A stretch of 64,000 nt of DNA, from assembly GCA_026168455.1 (NCBI GenBank), contig JANSJX010000011.1, positions 62,001 through 126,000 on the forward strand, read 5' to 3'. A program made the position numbers and the translations under genes. Source of the stretch: Theocolax elegans (lineage: Eukaryota; Arthropoda; Insecta; Hymenoptera; Cerocephalidae). This document shows positions 47,927 to 60,655 of this stretch, in pieces. The stretch's first letter is position 1, and every line of letters begins with the position of its first letter. The notes under the pieces were generated by a model. The model was given only the letters and a program-made list of their open reading frames with translations. It searched no databases and was not told the DNA's origin.

Positions 47927-50195
47927 TCATCGAGGCTCGAATCTAAAGGCGAAGGTTAGTTCCGGCATGGCCAGATTGCCAACCGGTACACTATAACATT
48001 GTCCTTCGACAGGTTCGAGTTTAAATTTTTTCAACACGTTACTAACTATCGAGAAGCTGAGGTGTTGAACCATTTTGTATCCCATGCACATACGTCGACC
48101 GATACCAAACGGCAGAAAATGTTCGGGTTTGAAAAGTTTGCCGTCTTGGATGAAACGGTCAGGGATGAACTCCCTTGGATTATTCCAGAGCTTTTCCGAC
48201 ATATTTAGGTCGTAGTTATTGAGAAATATAAACGTGTCCTTCTCTACTTTGTATCCTAGAACATCAAGAAATATCGGATCCGTTAGTATATGTATTATGA
48301 AATGAGTGAATAATTTTGTTTGAAAGGTTTGATCGTCGTTGAACTTACCAGCAATCGAGCTGTCCCTATTGGCTACGTGTGGTACGATGGGACTAGCGAT
48401 AAGCCTAATAGCTTCGAGGACGATAGCTTCCAAATAAGCCAACTCTCTTCTGTGTTCGAGTCCGATTATTTGGTCTTCGGCGATCTCGAGTAAATCAATT
48501 TCTTCCTGGGCGGTCTTCTGGACACTCGGCTTCGACACCAAGTACCCGAAAATCTTGACTAACAAGTTTCCGATGGCCGAGTGTCCACCAACGATATCCT
48601 CGAGGGCAAAGAGCGCTGTGTCCCAGGAGAATCTCGGCTCGGCGTTACTCTTCACGTGATTAATAAGGCAATCAACGTAATCTTTCTCTGGCAGTACGCC
48701 GGTCCACTCGTGGTAGCGCTCTCGAATTATGCTGCTCTCGACGAATTCACGAATCTTGTTACTCCAGTGTGCCATGCGCGTCATGTTTCGATAGTGCAAG
48801 GGCATCAGGAAGGGCATGAAATCGGCTGCGTATCCTTGATTTACCTCGTAAAATACTTTGTCGAAGTTTTCGATCATTTCACGAAAACCGGAATCCTCGA
48901 GTTTAAAACTCATTGAGCAAAAGTACCGGCTAAATATATTGGCGCAACTGTGTAAGATCAATGGTTTGGCTGGCAAAACTGCACTGTCGTTACTCGAGAT
49001 GCGTCCGATAAGTTTTGAAACCTCGTCCGAAATTATCTCGTTCAGTGAATCAAATTTTTTAGTAAACGAACGTGGAAATGTGTGTGCCTTCAGCATTTCA
49101 CGTCGGGTCTTCTGCGTATCCGACCAGTCCGAAAACGCTAATGCTGCAAATACATATTTACATATTATTTTGTTCGTTTAATTTTCTTATTGCTAAATCA
49201 AAAGTTTCTTCTATACATTAGTAATCTCAATTTTTCGTAATTACATTACAAAGTTCATTAAAATTTGTGTTTAAATTTGTTGCAAAAAAATGTTAGTTTA
49301 ATTTAAGGAGATGTCGTACTCGAAGAATCATTATTCCTATTATGGTTACATTATAGTTTTTTAAAGGAAATAGAAATTAAGTTTTGAAAAAGTCCTGTAC
49401 ATCAGGGTCTTATGGATGCTTTAAACAATATAATAACAAAATATTATCAGATTTTGAAATCGCTAATTAAAAATAATAATAATAAATGTTTGGGTTTAAC
49501 GTATAAACATTTATTACTGAAAATTACCGACTAAGAATTCGTTTATTCAATTATAGGTATAGATAGATTAATCTGTGTGATCTAAGTCCGACATACCGTT
49601 AAACAAAAAGAAAGTTAAAAGTATTTTATTTATTCCCTATTAAATAATTCAATATTTTTATTAAAATGTAGTATTTTAAAGACACTAATATTAAATAAGG
49701 GATAAAATATAATAAAATAAAAAGGTGATAAAAGCGTGACTCACAGTTTTCTTTATTTCCACTGAAGAGTTGATGGTAGCGAGTGAAATTCGGTCGAGAG
49801 TCAAAGTGATGTCCTTTAGTTACGAGGACCTCCTTGATATTGTCGAGTCCGTTAACAACAACACAGGATACAGATCCGAGTTTCATCTTAAGCACTTGAC
49901 TACCATAATGTTCGACCAAATGAGCAAATGCCATGTAAGGTACCTCGTACCGTCCAAGAATATGCAAGGATCCAACGATGGGCCAAGGTTTTGGACCCGG
50001 TGCATCCGGCAAGTCGAAATTTTCACAGTCAGACAAATCGTTGGACGAGGATAGTCGATTACGCGATAACGACGCGAGTGATACGTTGCGCGAGCGTACA
50101 CGTACATAGTCTACAAGTATGAGAAAAGTCACGATAAGCGATATCCCGGCAAGGAAGCACGTTGTTCCGGTCAATCGTTCAAAAAGAGGCTCCAT
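47927..50195 (-). CDS. CYP307: CYP307-family cytochrome P450 (spook/spookiest), three coding exons
   Basis: Halloween-type P450 acting in an early step (the so-called black box) of ecdysteroid synthesis from 7-dehydrocholesterol, expected on the endoplasmic reticulum. Exons on the minus strand: 50195-49745, 49143-48349 and 48255-47927; introns of 601 and 93 bp with GTGAGT/TGCAG and GTAAGT/CTAG borders. The product has 524 residues. ATG 50195 is the first in frame, in a good context (GAAATGG). N-terminal membrane anchor at about 13-31, hinge PDAPGPKPWP (63-72), conserved KEN-SLAFSDW across intron 1, I-helix EDIVGGHSAIGN (332-343), ExxR EAIR (394-397) and haem loop FGIGRRMCMG (Cys about 472). 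The I-helix lacks the usual threonine, which is a CYP307 hallmark. A against B subfamily is not settled by eye. Intron 2 is a multiple of three and open, so it reads through. Confidence 0.92.
48256..48348 (-). other. In-frame 93-bp intron 2 of CYP307
   Basis: Donor GTAAGTTC, acceptor TTCTAG. Left in, it would add 31 residues between SSIAG and YKVEKD, two segments that are contiguous in P450s of this family. Removal restores a normal beta-sheet region before the PERF-like motif. Confidence 0.85.
49144..49744 (-). other. Intron 1 of CYP307
   Basis: 601-bp intron, donor GTGAGT, acceptor ATTTGCAG, with phase 1 relative to the KEN-S codon. The start of the duplicated block (49631) lies inside it. 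Confidence 0.85.
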
Positions 50196-50453
50196 TTCGA
50201 GAGAGTGATGTTTGAATGTTGAGCTGATATCTTGTAGCACTTGATCTTGTATTCAGTCGTTATTACTCGGTGTCGCAAAGTGACAATGTTTGGTATGTCT
50301 TCACTGATTTATTATTAATGATAACGTAAGAGTGTAGAAAAGTCGAGCGAGCGACGTGTCGTGTGTCGTGTGTCGTGAGCCGTGTCGTATCGTGGTACTC
50401 TAACCATTTGCCGATCAAGCATTGGTCTGTGGGTCTTGAGTGGTGGGACCTAA

Positions 50454-50461
50454 CTTATATA
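50454..50461 (-). promoter_or_regulatory. TATA box of CYP307
   Basis: Minus-strand TATATAAG about 260 bases upstream of the start codon, which would place transcription initiation near 50425 and give a 5' leader of about 230 bases. The same box is present in the duplicated copy at 52929-52936. Confidence 0.6.
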
Positions 50462-50469
50462 CCAGTGTA

Positions 50470-51086
50470 ATGTAAGCAGCACATTTGCGTCGCCTGTTAA
50501 CCCCATAAATATGGATCCAGGCAGGACGAGCGCGCATAGCTGTATACCCCCAACGGAAAAACGATGGATTTCAAGAATCATCGCGATGAGAAGAAGGGGC
50601 CTGCCACATACGTTATTACCTTTGCTTCTTTCCTTTTATTTTTTCTTCTCCGTTCCACACTTCTTCTTACCGTGAAATACACAACATGCTCGAGCGCGTG
50701 TACACCTCTTTCAGGAAGCGAGGGAGAAAGGACATCAGAGAACGAGAGAGAGAGAGAGAGAGAGGAAGAAAGAGAGAGAGAGATAGAGAGAGAGAGAGGA
50801 GGGAACGAGGGAGATCAAGGGTGACCGAGAGCTCGGTTTATATGCAGCGGAGATTTATCGCATTAGATGCAATCTAATTAAACACTTTGAGATACATTTA
50901 TTTTCGATTTTTATACCTCCTAAAAATTTCTGTTACATAAGTAAGTCAATGTCGATTAATCTCATATAAACTTGGTTAATCGATTGCATAATTTGTTCCA
51001 AGAGTAGGAAACTGTAGTAGTATATCGAATTTGTACTATCAAATTTTAGATTTTGAATTCTAAATAATATGGTAAATAAATGTTTG
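50470..51086. other. Upstream region of CYP307 with GA microsatellite
   Basis: A (GA)n tract at about 50741-50800, repeated at 53217-53278 in copy 2. A second, shorter GAGAGAGG tract is at 51486-51524 with counterparts at 53963-53999 and 56845-56883. GA tracts near insect promoters can bind GAGA-type factors; that role is not shown here. Confidence 0.5.
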
Positions 51087-52096
51087 TTTTAAGCATCTTG
51101 TTTACTTGTGGCTAACCTCATAGTTCAATGTTACATTTAAAGGATATTCATATTCAAATAAACGAGCTGAAAATTATGTGACTGGTATATATTAATAAAC
51201 AGTTGGAAACGTTACGTTGCACACTGATAATTATATATCACTGGAGAGAGTATTCTGGAGAGAGATTGAATAACTAATATCGAGTAATAACATTTAACAA
51301 TTCTTTATACAAAACACGTGATAGGCGCATGATCACGTGAGCAGAGAAATTCTAGAAAAAGTGTTTAAACATAATGGGTTTTTCCTACCTAGGTTTTTCA
51401 AAGTAGGGTACGCGACGTCATCAAACGAATAGAATGGGCAGTCGGATGTATCAACTGGTACATAAAAATATGTTTATGATAATGCTGAGAGAGAGAGGGA
51501 GAGAGAGGGAGAGGAAGAGAGAGACTATGTAAATTGGATAGTGCATAATATCCTAAGATTGGTGAAGCATTTTTCAAAGTGACGTGGATTTAGCGCACTT
51601 TAGAAAGTGTTACAGTATCACCATACGTTGTGCTCCGAATGCTATTACACCCTCTTGGGATTTCCGCCTTACACATTGCTCTACACCGGTCTATTATGTT
51701 TGTGCTTGCAGGGAATTTTTTTTTCTTTGCAATATTAATGAAAGTCTGCGCAATACGCTTATGAAAATTGTATGAGTTACTTATGTGTAAACAATTTATT
51801 TAGCTATTGCAGGTGCTTGTACGGAATCATGAATATAAACGTTTACTTCCACTAATTTTAAAATAGTTATATTTTATTGTCAAGAGATAATAATTTATTA
51901 TAAATTTAAAAAATCTATGTAATTATGAGGTTTCAATATGTTTCACTATATTTTTTAAAATAAACGTCGTTTCTATTTAATATGTATAGAAAAAGTCTAT
52001 TTTTTACAATGTAATTATAATTATTATTCTATTCTATAAATATTGGATTAGAAGTACTAAATCATAACGAATTTAGAAGTATAAAATTAATTTAAT

Positions 52097-54577
52097 TATT
52101 CCCTATTAAATAATTCAATATTTTTATTAAAATGTAGTATTTTAAAGACACTAATATTAAATAAGGGATAAAATATAATAAAATAAAAAGGTGATAAAAG
52201 CGTGACTCACAGTTTTCTTTATTTCCACTGAAGAGTTGATGGTAGCGAGTGAAATTCGGTCGAGAGTCAAAGTGATGTCCTTTAGTTACGAGGACCTCCT
52301 TGATATTGTCGAGTCCGTTAACAACAACACAGGATACAGATCCGAGTTTCATCTTAAGCACTTGACTACCATAATGTTCGACCAAATGAGCAAATGCCAT
52401 GTAAGGTACCTCGTACCGTCCAAGAATATGCAAGGATCCAACGATGGGCCAAGGTTTTGGGACCCGGTGCATCCGGCAAGTCGAAATTTTCACAGTCAGA
52501 CAAATCGTTGGACCGAGGATAGTCGATTACGCCGATAACGACGCGAGTGATACGTTGCGCGAGCGTACACGTACATAGTCTACAAGTATGAGAAAAGTCA
52601 ACGATAAGCGATATCCCGGCAAGGAAGCACGTTGTTCCGGTCAATCAGTTCAAAAGAGGGCTCCATTTCGAGAGAGTGATGTTTGAATGTTGAGCTGATA
52701 TCTTGTAGCACTTGATCTTGTATTCAGTCGTTATTACTCGGTGTCGCAAAGTGTGACAATGTTTGGTATGTCTTCACTGATTTATTATTAATGATAACGT
52801 AAGAGTGTAGAAAAGTCGAGCGAGCGGACGTGTCGTGTGTCGTGTGTCGTGAGCCGTGTTCGTATCGTGGTACTCTAACCATTTGCCGATCAAGCATTGG
52901 TCTGTGGGTCTTGAGTGGTGGGACCTAACTTATATACCAGTGTAATGTAAGCAGCACATTTGCGTCGCCTGTTAACCCATAAATATGGATCCAGGCAGGA
53001 CGAGCGCGCATAGCTGTTACCCCCCAACGGAAAAAACGATGGATTTCAAGAATCATCGCGATGAGAAGAAGGGGCCTGCCACATACGTTATTACCTTTGC
53101 TTCTTTCCTTTTATTTTTTCTTCTCCGTTCCACACTTCTTCTTACACGTGAAATACACAACATGCTCGAGCGCGTGTACACCTCTTTCAGGAAGCGAGGG
53201 AGAGAAGGACATCAGAGAACGAGAGAGAGAGAGAGAGAGAGAAGAAAGAAGAGAGAGAGATAGAGAGAGAGAGAGGAGGGAACGAGGGAGATCAAGGGTG
53301 ACCGAGAGCTCGGTTTATATGCAGCGGAGATTTATTCGCATTAGATGCAATCTAATTAAACACTTTGAGATACATTTATTTTCGATGTTTATACCTCCTA
53401 AAAATTTCTGTTACATAAGTAAGTCAATGTCGATTAATCTCATATAAACTTGGTTACTCGATTGCATAATTTGTTCCAAGAGTAGGAAACTGTAGTAGTA
53501 TATCGAATTTGTACTATCAAATTTTAGATTTTGAATTCTAAATAATATGGTAAATACATGTTTGTTTTAAGCATCTGGTTTACTTGTGGCTAACCTCATA
53601 GTTCAATGTTACATTTAAAGGATATTCATATTCAAATAAACGAGCTGAAAATTATGTGACTGGTATATATTAATAACAGTTGAAACGTTACGTTTGCACA
53701 CTGATAATTATATATCACTGGAGAGAGTATTTGGAGAGAGATTGAATAACTAATATCGAGTAATAACATTTAACAATTCTTTATACAAAACACGTGATAG
53801 GCGCATGATCACGTGAGCAGAGAAATTCTAGAAAACAGGTGTTAACATAATGGGTTTTTCCTACCTAGGGTTTTTCAAAGTAGGGTACGCGACCGTCATC
53901 AAACGAATAGAAGGGCAGTCGGATGTATCAACTGGTACATAAAATATGTTTATGATAATGCTGAGAGAGAGAGGGAGAGAGAGGGAGAGGAAGAGAGAGA
54001 CTATGTAAATTGGATAGTGCATAATATCCTAAGATTGGTGAAGCATTTTTTCAAAGTGACGTGGATTTAGCGCACTTTAGAAAGTGTTAACCGTATCACC
54101 ATACGTTGTGCTCCCGAATGCTATTACACCCTCTTGGGATTTCCGCCTTACACATTGCTCTACACCGGTCTATTATGTTTGTGCTTGCAGGGAATTTTTT
54201 TTCTTTGCAATATTAATGAAAGTCCTGCGCAATACGCTTATGAAAATTGTATGAGTTACTTATGTGTAAACAATTTATTTAGCTATTGCAGGTGCTTGTA
54301 CGGAATCATGAATATAAACGTTTACTTCCACTAATTTTTAAAATAGTATATTTATTGGTCAAGAGATAATAATTTATTATAAATTTAAAAAATCTATGTA
54401 ATTATGAGGTTTCAATATGTTTCACTATATTTTTTAAAATAAACGTCGTTTCTATTAATATGTATAGAAAAGTCTATTTTTTACAATGTAATTATAATTA
54501 TTATTCTATTCTATAAATATTGGATTAGAAGTACTAAATCATAACGAATTTAGAAGTATAAAATTAATTTAATTATT
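52097..54577. repeat. Duplicated block P, copy 2 (indel-rich)
   Basis: Aligns over its full length with 49631-52096 at an offset of 2466 bases. Differences are mainly one-base insertions or deletions, often in homopolymers, plus a few substitutions (for example CATCTTGTTT versus CATCTGGTTT). That spectrum resembles uncorrected long-read sequence more than old divergence. Confidence 0.85.
52211..52666 (-). pseudogene. Second copy of CYP307 exon 1, frameshifted
   Basis: Same exon as 49745-50195. One extra base in the GGTTTTGGGACCC stretch (about 52452-52462) shifts the frame at the PGPK hinge, and further single-base changes break the anchor region. No copy of exons 2 and 3 accompanies it. It is either a non-functional duplicate or an assembly artefact. 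Confidence 0.8.
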
Positions 54578-56445
54578 TGTACAAATATTCTACTCGTTAC
54601 ACATTTATTTTACCGCGAAAAATATTTTAAATACGTGGGAAAAGGTATACAATTACAAGGTTCACATATACCTATTATAGAATTAAAATTGTAATTAAAA
54701 AGCATGAATAAGGGAGGTAGATCCGCTATTCCATATTTGAAAAATGAATACGATTAAATTTAATAAATAACCAACAAGGAAATATATTTTATTAATATTT
54801 TATATTTGTTTAAGAATAAATATATTTTTAGTAGTTTCATTTGAATATATATTTACCGGATGCAACCGAGTATTTTTATGGATTTTCGATACCGAGTTTC
54901 GAAAATAGAAGGCAATCATGCATCTCAGCATTGCGTAACATGACGGTGAGCTTCTTCGCACAAAAAGGAAAAGTAGGTACAAACTGTTATCGTGTCACAT
55001 ATCCATGGACTTTAAAAAATATACATCTTTCTTTAACGGTTCCTACATTCATTTCGTTACTTTGATAATGAGTTTTTAATAATTTATTCTAATTAACTTA
55101 GCAACCAGAATTAATAACTAAATTAAATTAATGAAGTTTATCGTTGAATAATATGCAAGAATTATAAGATCTCTAAAAACGCTTCGGGTAAACATAACTT
55201 TTCTTCCAACAATTCAGAAGAATTTTTTAATAATATCTAATTAAATAAAGAAATATAAGAGATTATACTGCATACGTATAATGCATATGCTTTCAGAACA
55301 CCTGTAAAAGACGTATTTCATTCGAGATTCACTTTTACGATGCTAAAATATTACAAGAATTCCAACGATTTCTTTATTTCGTCGTAAACAAACAATATAA
55401 ATTATTTACGGTTTTAAATTTAAACTTGCTGCGTATTTTCATTTTGTGACGTTATTTAATGGCTACAATTAATAAGTCCAACGATTCAAAATAATGTTGA
55501 TGTTAATTTGTCTAAAAGTGACAGTGTCTTAAATAAAAACACTGATAGAAACAGATTTTCGTATTAGTTTAATTAATTTCCAATGTTGTCGTTTAAGAGT
55601 GCGTCTGCACAATGCTGCACGATCAATGTGCAAGAATTCACGAGAGTTCGTAAACGTAATTAAGAAATAGGCTCTACAAATTATATTGTCATTTAATCAG
55701 TCGAAGCTGAAGAAGGTACTTTATGAAAAGTCTAGTCGATACGGAACAGTCGTTACGGAATGTTACCAAAAATATAGATTTTCTATAAATAGGAAATATT
55801 GAAAGTTTCAAGGGTACGTAGCGTAGGTATATAATATCCATAAACCGGAATATGCACCACGATCAAAACATAAAACGAATCGCCTGCTTCCGCGTTTCTG
55901 ATACATCCATGATGCAAAAAAAAAACACTCGACTACCAATTAATGTAGGACAAGTTTTCTTTTCCATGTTACTACTCATTTGCCTACAGTTGCAAAAGAT
56001 TACTTCATACGCTTAAAAGCTCAGTTTCCATGGTATCAGATTCTAAGAAACTAGCGGTATGGTAGATGACTATTCGTTTCTCAAACAAAGTTTGTTGACG
56101 AAAAAGTAACGGGAAGGTCGTCATCATTATACTGGTGAATCACTCTTACCGTGTGCTACAAGTTTTACTTTTACATCGACATCAGCATAAATACGTGAAC
56201 TTCTCTTAATGAGATAACATCCAGGTAAGATATTTATTATGAAATTCAACTCATTTACAAGCATTTAATGTATACAACGATTTGTTTTATGAATGAATCC
56301 GATCACGTTTATACGTATATACACATATGACATATACTACCATCCGATTACCTGGTTAAATATTTTTTCAATACATTTAAAATAGTTAAAATCAGTAAAG
56401 TACACTCTACGTAATAAGAACCCACTGCACAAGCGAGAATATTTA
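54578..56445. repeat. Duplicated block Q, copy 1
   Basis: 1.87-kb non-coding block that normally follows block P. Compared with copies 2 and 3 it shows repeated single-base deletions (CGATACCG for CGATTACCG, TGGTAGATG for TGGTTAGATG, GACATCAGC for GACAATCAGC). No gene is recognised in it. Confidence 0.8.
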
Positions 56446-57462
56446 TTTTAAGCATCTTGTTTACTTGTGGCTAACCTCATAGTTCAATGTTACATTTAAA
56501 GGATATTCATATTCAAATAAACGAGCTGAAAATTATGTGACTGGTATATATTAATAAACAGTTGGAAACGTTACGTTGCACACTGATAATTATATATCAC
56601 TGGAGAGAGTATTCTGGAGAGAGATTGAATAACTAATATCGAGTAATAACATTTAACAATTCTTTATACAAAACACGTGATAGGCGCATGATCACGTGAG
56701 CAGAGAAATTCTAGAAAAAGTGTTTAAACATAATGGGTTTTTCCTACCTAGGTTTTTCAAAGTAGGGTACGCGACGTCATCAAACGAATAGAATGGGCAG
56801 TCGGATGTATCAACTGGTACATAAAAATATGTTTATGATAATGCTGAGAGAGAGAGGGAGAGAGAGGGAGAGGAAGAGAGAGACTATGTAAATTGGATAG
56901 TGCATAATATCCTAAGATTGGTGAAGCATTTTTTCAAAGTGACGTGGATTTAGCGCACTTTAGAAAGTGTTACAGTATCACCATACGTTGTGCTCCGAAT
57001 GCTATTACACCCTCTTGGGATTTCCGCCTTACACATTGCTCTACACCGGTCTATTATGTTTGTGCTTGCAGGGAATTTTTTTTTCTTTGCAATATTAATG
57101 AAAGTCTGCGCAATACGCTTATGAAAATTGTATGAGTTACTTATGTGTAAACAATTTATTTAGCTATTGCAGGTGCTTGTACGGAATCATGAATATAAAC
57201 GTTTACTTCCACTAATTTTAAAATAGTTATATTTTATTGTCAAGAGATAATAATTTATTATAAATTTAAAAAAATCTATGTAATTATGAGGTTTCAATAT
57301 GTTTCACTATATTTTTTAAAATAAACGTCGTTTCTATTTAATATGTATAGAAAAAGTCTATTTTTTTACAATGTAATTATAATTATTATTCTATTCTATA
57401 AATATTGGATTAGAAGTACTAAATCATAACGAATTTAGAAGTATAAAATTAATTTAATTATT
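56446..57462. repeat. Duplicated block P, copy 3 (last ~1 kb only)
   Basis: Almost identical to 51087-52100 and clearly closer to copy 1 than to copy 2. The junction with the preceding block Q uses the short shared sequence TTTTA. Confidence 0.85.
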
Positions 57463-58624
57463 TGTACAAATATTCTACTCGTTACACATTTATTTTACCG
57501 CGAAAAATATTTTAAATACGTGGGAAAAGGTATACAATTACAAGGTTCACATATACCTATTATAGAATTAAAATTGTAATTAAAAAGCATGAATAAGGGA
57601 GGTAGATCCGCTATTCCATATTTGAAAAATGAATACGATTAAATTTAATAAATAACCAACAAGGAAATATATTTTATTAATATTTTATATTTGTTTAAGA
57701 ATAAATATATTTTTAGTAGTTTCATTTGAATATATATTTACCGGATGCAACCGAGTATTTTTATGGATTTTCGATTACCGAGTTTCGAAAATAGAAGGCA
57801 ATCATGCATCTCAGCATTGCGTAACATGACGGTGAGCTTCTTCGCACAAAAGGAAAAGTAGGTACAAACTGTTATCGTGTCACATATCCATGGACTTTAA
57901 AAAATATACATCTTTCTTTAACGGTTCCTACATTCATTTCGTTACTTTGATAATGAGTTTTTAATAATTTATTCTAATTAACTTAGCAACCAGAATTAAT
58001 AACTAAATTAAATTAATGAAGTTTATCGTTGAATAATATGCAAGAATTATAAGATCTCTAAAAACGCTTCGGGTAAACATAACTTTTCTTCCAACAATTC
58101 AGAAGAATTTTTTAATAATATCTAATTAAATAAGAAATATAAGAGATTATACTGCATACGTATAATGCATATGCTTTCAGAACACCTGTAAAAGACGTAT
58201 TTCATTCGAGATTCACTTTTACGATGCTAAAATATTACAAGAATTCCAACGATTTCTTTATTTCGTCGTAAACAAACAATATAAATTATTTACGGTTTTA
58301 AATTTAAACTTGCTGCGTATTTTCATTTTGTGACGTTATTTAATGGCTACAATTAATAAGTCCAACGATTCAAAATAATGTTGATGTTAATTTGTCTAAA
58401 AGTGACAGTGTCTTAAATAAAAACACTGATAGAAACAGATTTTCGTATTAGTTTAATTAATTTCCAATGTTGTCGTTTAAGAGTGCGTCTGCACAATGCT
58501 GCACGATCAAATGTGCAAGAATTCACGAGAGTTCGTAAACGTAATTAAGAAATAGGCTCTACAAATTATATTGTCATTTAATCAGTCGAAGCTGAAGAAG
58601 GTACTTTATGAAAAGTCTAGTCGA
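57463..58624. repeat. Duplicated block Q, copy 2 (truncated)
   Basis: Matches 54578 to about 55742 and stops at TCGATAC, where copy 3 starts again near the block beginning (shared TACACA at the joint). No gene. Confidence 0.85.
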
Positions 58625-60484
58625 TACACATTTATTTTACCGCGAAAAATATTTTAAATACGTGGGAAAAGGTATACAATTACAAGGTTCACATATACCT
58701 ATTATAGAATTAAAATTGTAATTAAAAAGCATGAATAAGGGAGGTAGATCCGCTATTCCATATTTGAAAAATGAATACGATTAAATTTAATAAATAACCA
58801 ACAAGGAAATATATTTTATTAATATTTTATATTTGTTTAAGAATAAATATATTTTTAGTAGTTTCATTTGAATATATATTTACCGGATGCAACCGAGTAT
58901 TTTTATGGATTTTCGATTACCGAGTTTCGAAAATAGAAGGCAATCATGCATCTCAGCATTGCGTAACATGACGGTGAGCTTCTTCGCACAAAAAGGAAAA
59001 GTAGGTACAAACTGTTATCGTGTCACATATCCATGGACTTTAAAAATATACATCTTTCTTTAACGGTTCCTACATTCATTTCGTTACTTTGATAATGAGT
59101 TTTTAATAATTTATTCTAATTAACTTAGCAACCAGAATTAATAACTAAATTAAATTAATGAAGTTTATCGTTGAATAATATGCAAGAATTATAAGATCTC
59201 TAAAAACGCTTCGGGTAAACATAACTTTTCTTCCAACAATTCAGAAGAATTTTTTAATAATATCTAATTAAATAAAGAAATATAAGAGATTATACTGCAT
59301 ACGTATAATGCATATGCTTTCAGAACACCTGTAAAAGACGTATTTCATTCGAGATTCACTTTTACGATGCTAAAATATTACAAGAATTCCAACGATTTCT
59401 TTATTTCGTCGTAAACAAACAATATAAATTATTTACGGTTTTAAATTTAAACTTGCTGCGTATTTTCATTTTGTGACGTTATTTAATGGCTACAATTAAT
59501 AAGTCCAACGATTCAAAATAATGTTGATGTTAATTTGTCTAAAAGTGACAGTGTCTTAAATAAAAACACTGATAGAAACAGATTTTCGTATTAGTTTAAT
59601 TAATTTCCAATGTTGTCGTTTAAGAGTGCGTCTGCACAATGCTGCACGATCAAATGTGCAAGAATTCACGAGAGTTCGTAAACGTAATTAAGAAATAGGC
59701 TCTACAAATTATATTGTCATTTAATCAGTCGAAGCTGAAGAAGGTACTTTATGAAAAGTCTAGTCGATACGGAACAGTCGTTACGGAATGTTACCAAAAA
59801 TATAGATTTTCTATAAATAGGAAATATTGAAAGTTTCAAGGGTACGTAGCGTAGGTATATAATATCCATAAACCGGAATATGCACCACGATCAAAACATA
59901 AACGAATCGCCTGCTTCCGCGTTTCTGATACATCCATGATGCAAAAAAAAACACTCGACTACCAATTAATGTAGGACAAGTTTTCTTTTCCATGTTACTA
60001 CTCATTTGCCTACAGTTGCAAAAGATTACTTCATACGGCTTAAAAGCTCAGTTTCCATGGTATCAGATTCTAAGAAACTAGCGGTATGGTTAGATGACTA
60101 TTCGTTTCTCAAACAAAGTTTGTTGACGGAAAAAGTAACGGGAAGGTCGTCATCATTATACTGGTGAATCACTCTTACCGGTGTGCTACAAGTTTTACTT
60201 TTACATCGACAATCAGCATAAATACGTGAACTTCTCTTAATGAGATAACATCCAGGTAAGATATTTATTATGAAATTCAACTCATTTACAAGCATTTAAT
60301 GTATACAACGAATTTGTTTTTATGAATGAATCCGATCACGTTTATACGTATATACACATATGACATATACTACCATCCGATTACCTGGTTAAATATTTTT
60401 TCAATACATTTAAAATAGTTAAAATCAGTAAAGTACACTCTACGTAATAAGAACCCACTGCACAAGCGAGAATATTTATTTTAA
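58625..60484. repeat. Duplicated block Q, copy 3
   Basis: Full-length counterpart of 54598-56449 without its single-base deletions. It leads into the unique sequence after 60485, so it is probably the authentic copy. Short frames at 59811-60005 and 60098-60295 show no family likeness. Confidence 0.85.
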
Positions 60485-60485
60485 A

Positions 60486-60655
60486 TTTTGACTCTAAATC
60501 GCCCGTGCATGTATTTATTACAAAGTATTATATGAATTTTAATCGGTATTAACGAGCTAATTTGTGTTGCTCAATATTTTATGAAAATATTGCACAAAAC
60601 CCTCTTTATTAGCAACTTACTTGCACATCGCTAACTCTTAAATGTTGTTGCCAGA
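60486..60655. mobile_element. Single copy of the 5385-5670 MITE unit
   Basis: Carries CTAAATCGCCCGTGCATGTA, AATCGGTATTAACGAGCTAA, AAACCCTCTTTATTAGCAAC and GCTAACTCTTAAATGTTGTT as in the palindromic MITE at 5385-5670, but only one half of it. Confidence 0.7.

Larger units (their letters stand above)
49631..52096. repeat. Duplicated block P, copy 1 (CYP307 exon 1 plus upstream 2 kb)
   Basis: Contains the end of CYP307 intron 1, exon 1, the promoter and about 1.5 kb upstream, including two GA-rich tracts. It is followed immediately by copy 2. This copy keeps the CYP307 frame intact and appears to be the authentic one. The 63-codon frame 51584-51775 lies inside it and reappears in the other copies without family likeness. 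Confidence 0.85.

Noticed and set aside
49883..50122. Other frames on both strands across CYP307 exon 1
   Set aside because: Shadows of the exon; the exon frame has P450 motifs and correct splice borders.
50196..50240. Upstream extension of CYP307 (15 more codons)
   Set aside because: The extended frame begins at GTG, not ATG. The first ATG is at 50195 in a good context.
50564..50877. Frames rich in Arg-Glu repeats (also 52985-53447)
   Set aside because: The repeats are translations of the GA microsatellite upstream of CYP307, not a coiled-coil protein.
51584..51775. 63-codon frame repeated at 56944-57135 and, shifted, at 54134-54334
   Set aside because: Repetition is explained by the block duplication; there is no domain, and the frame is broken in the copy with indels.
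52211..52666. A second CYP307 gene in tandem
   Set aside because: Only exon 1 is duplicated, it is frameshifted at the hinge, and no second copy of exons 2-3 exists in the window.
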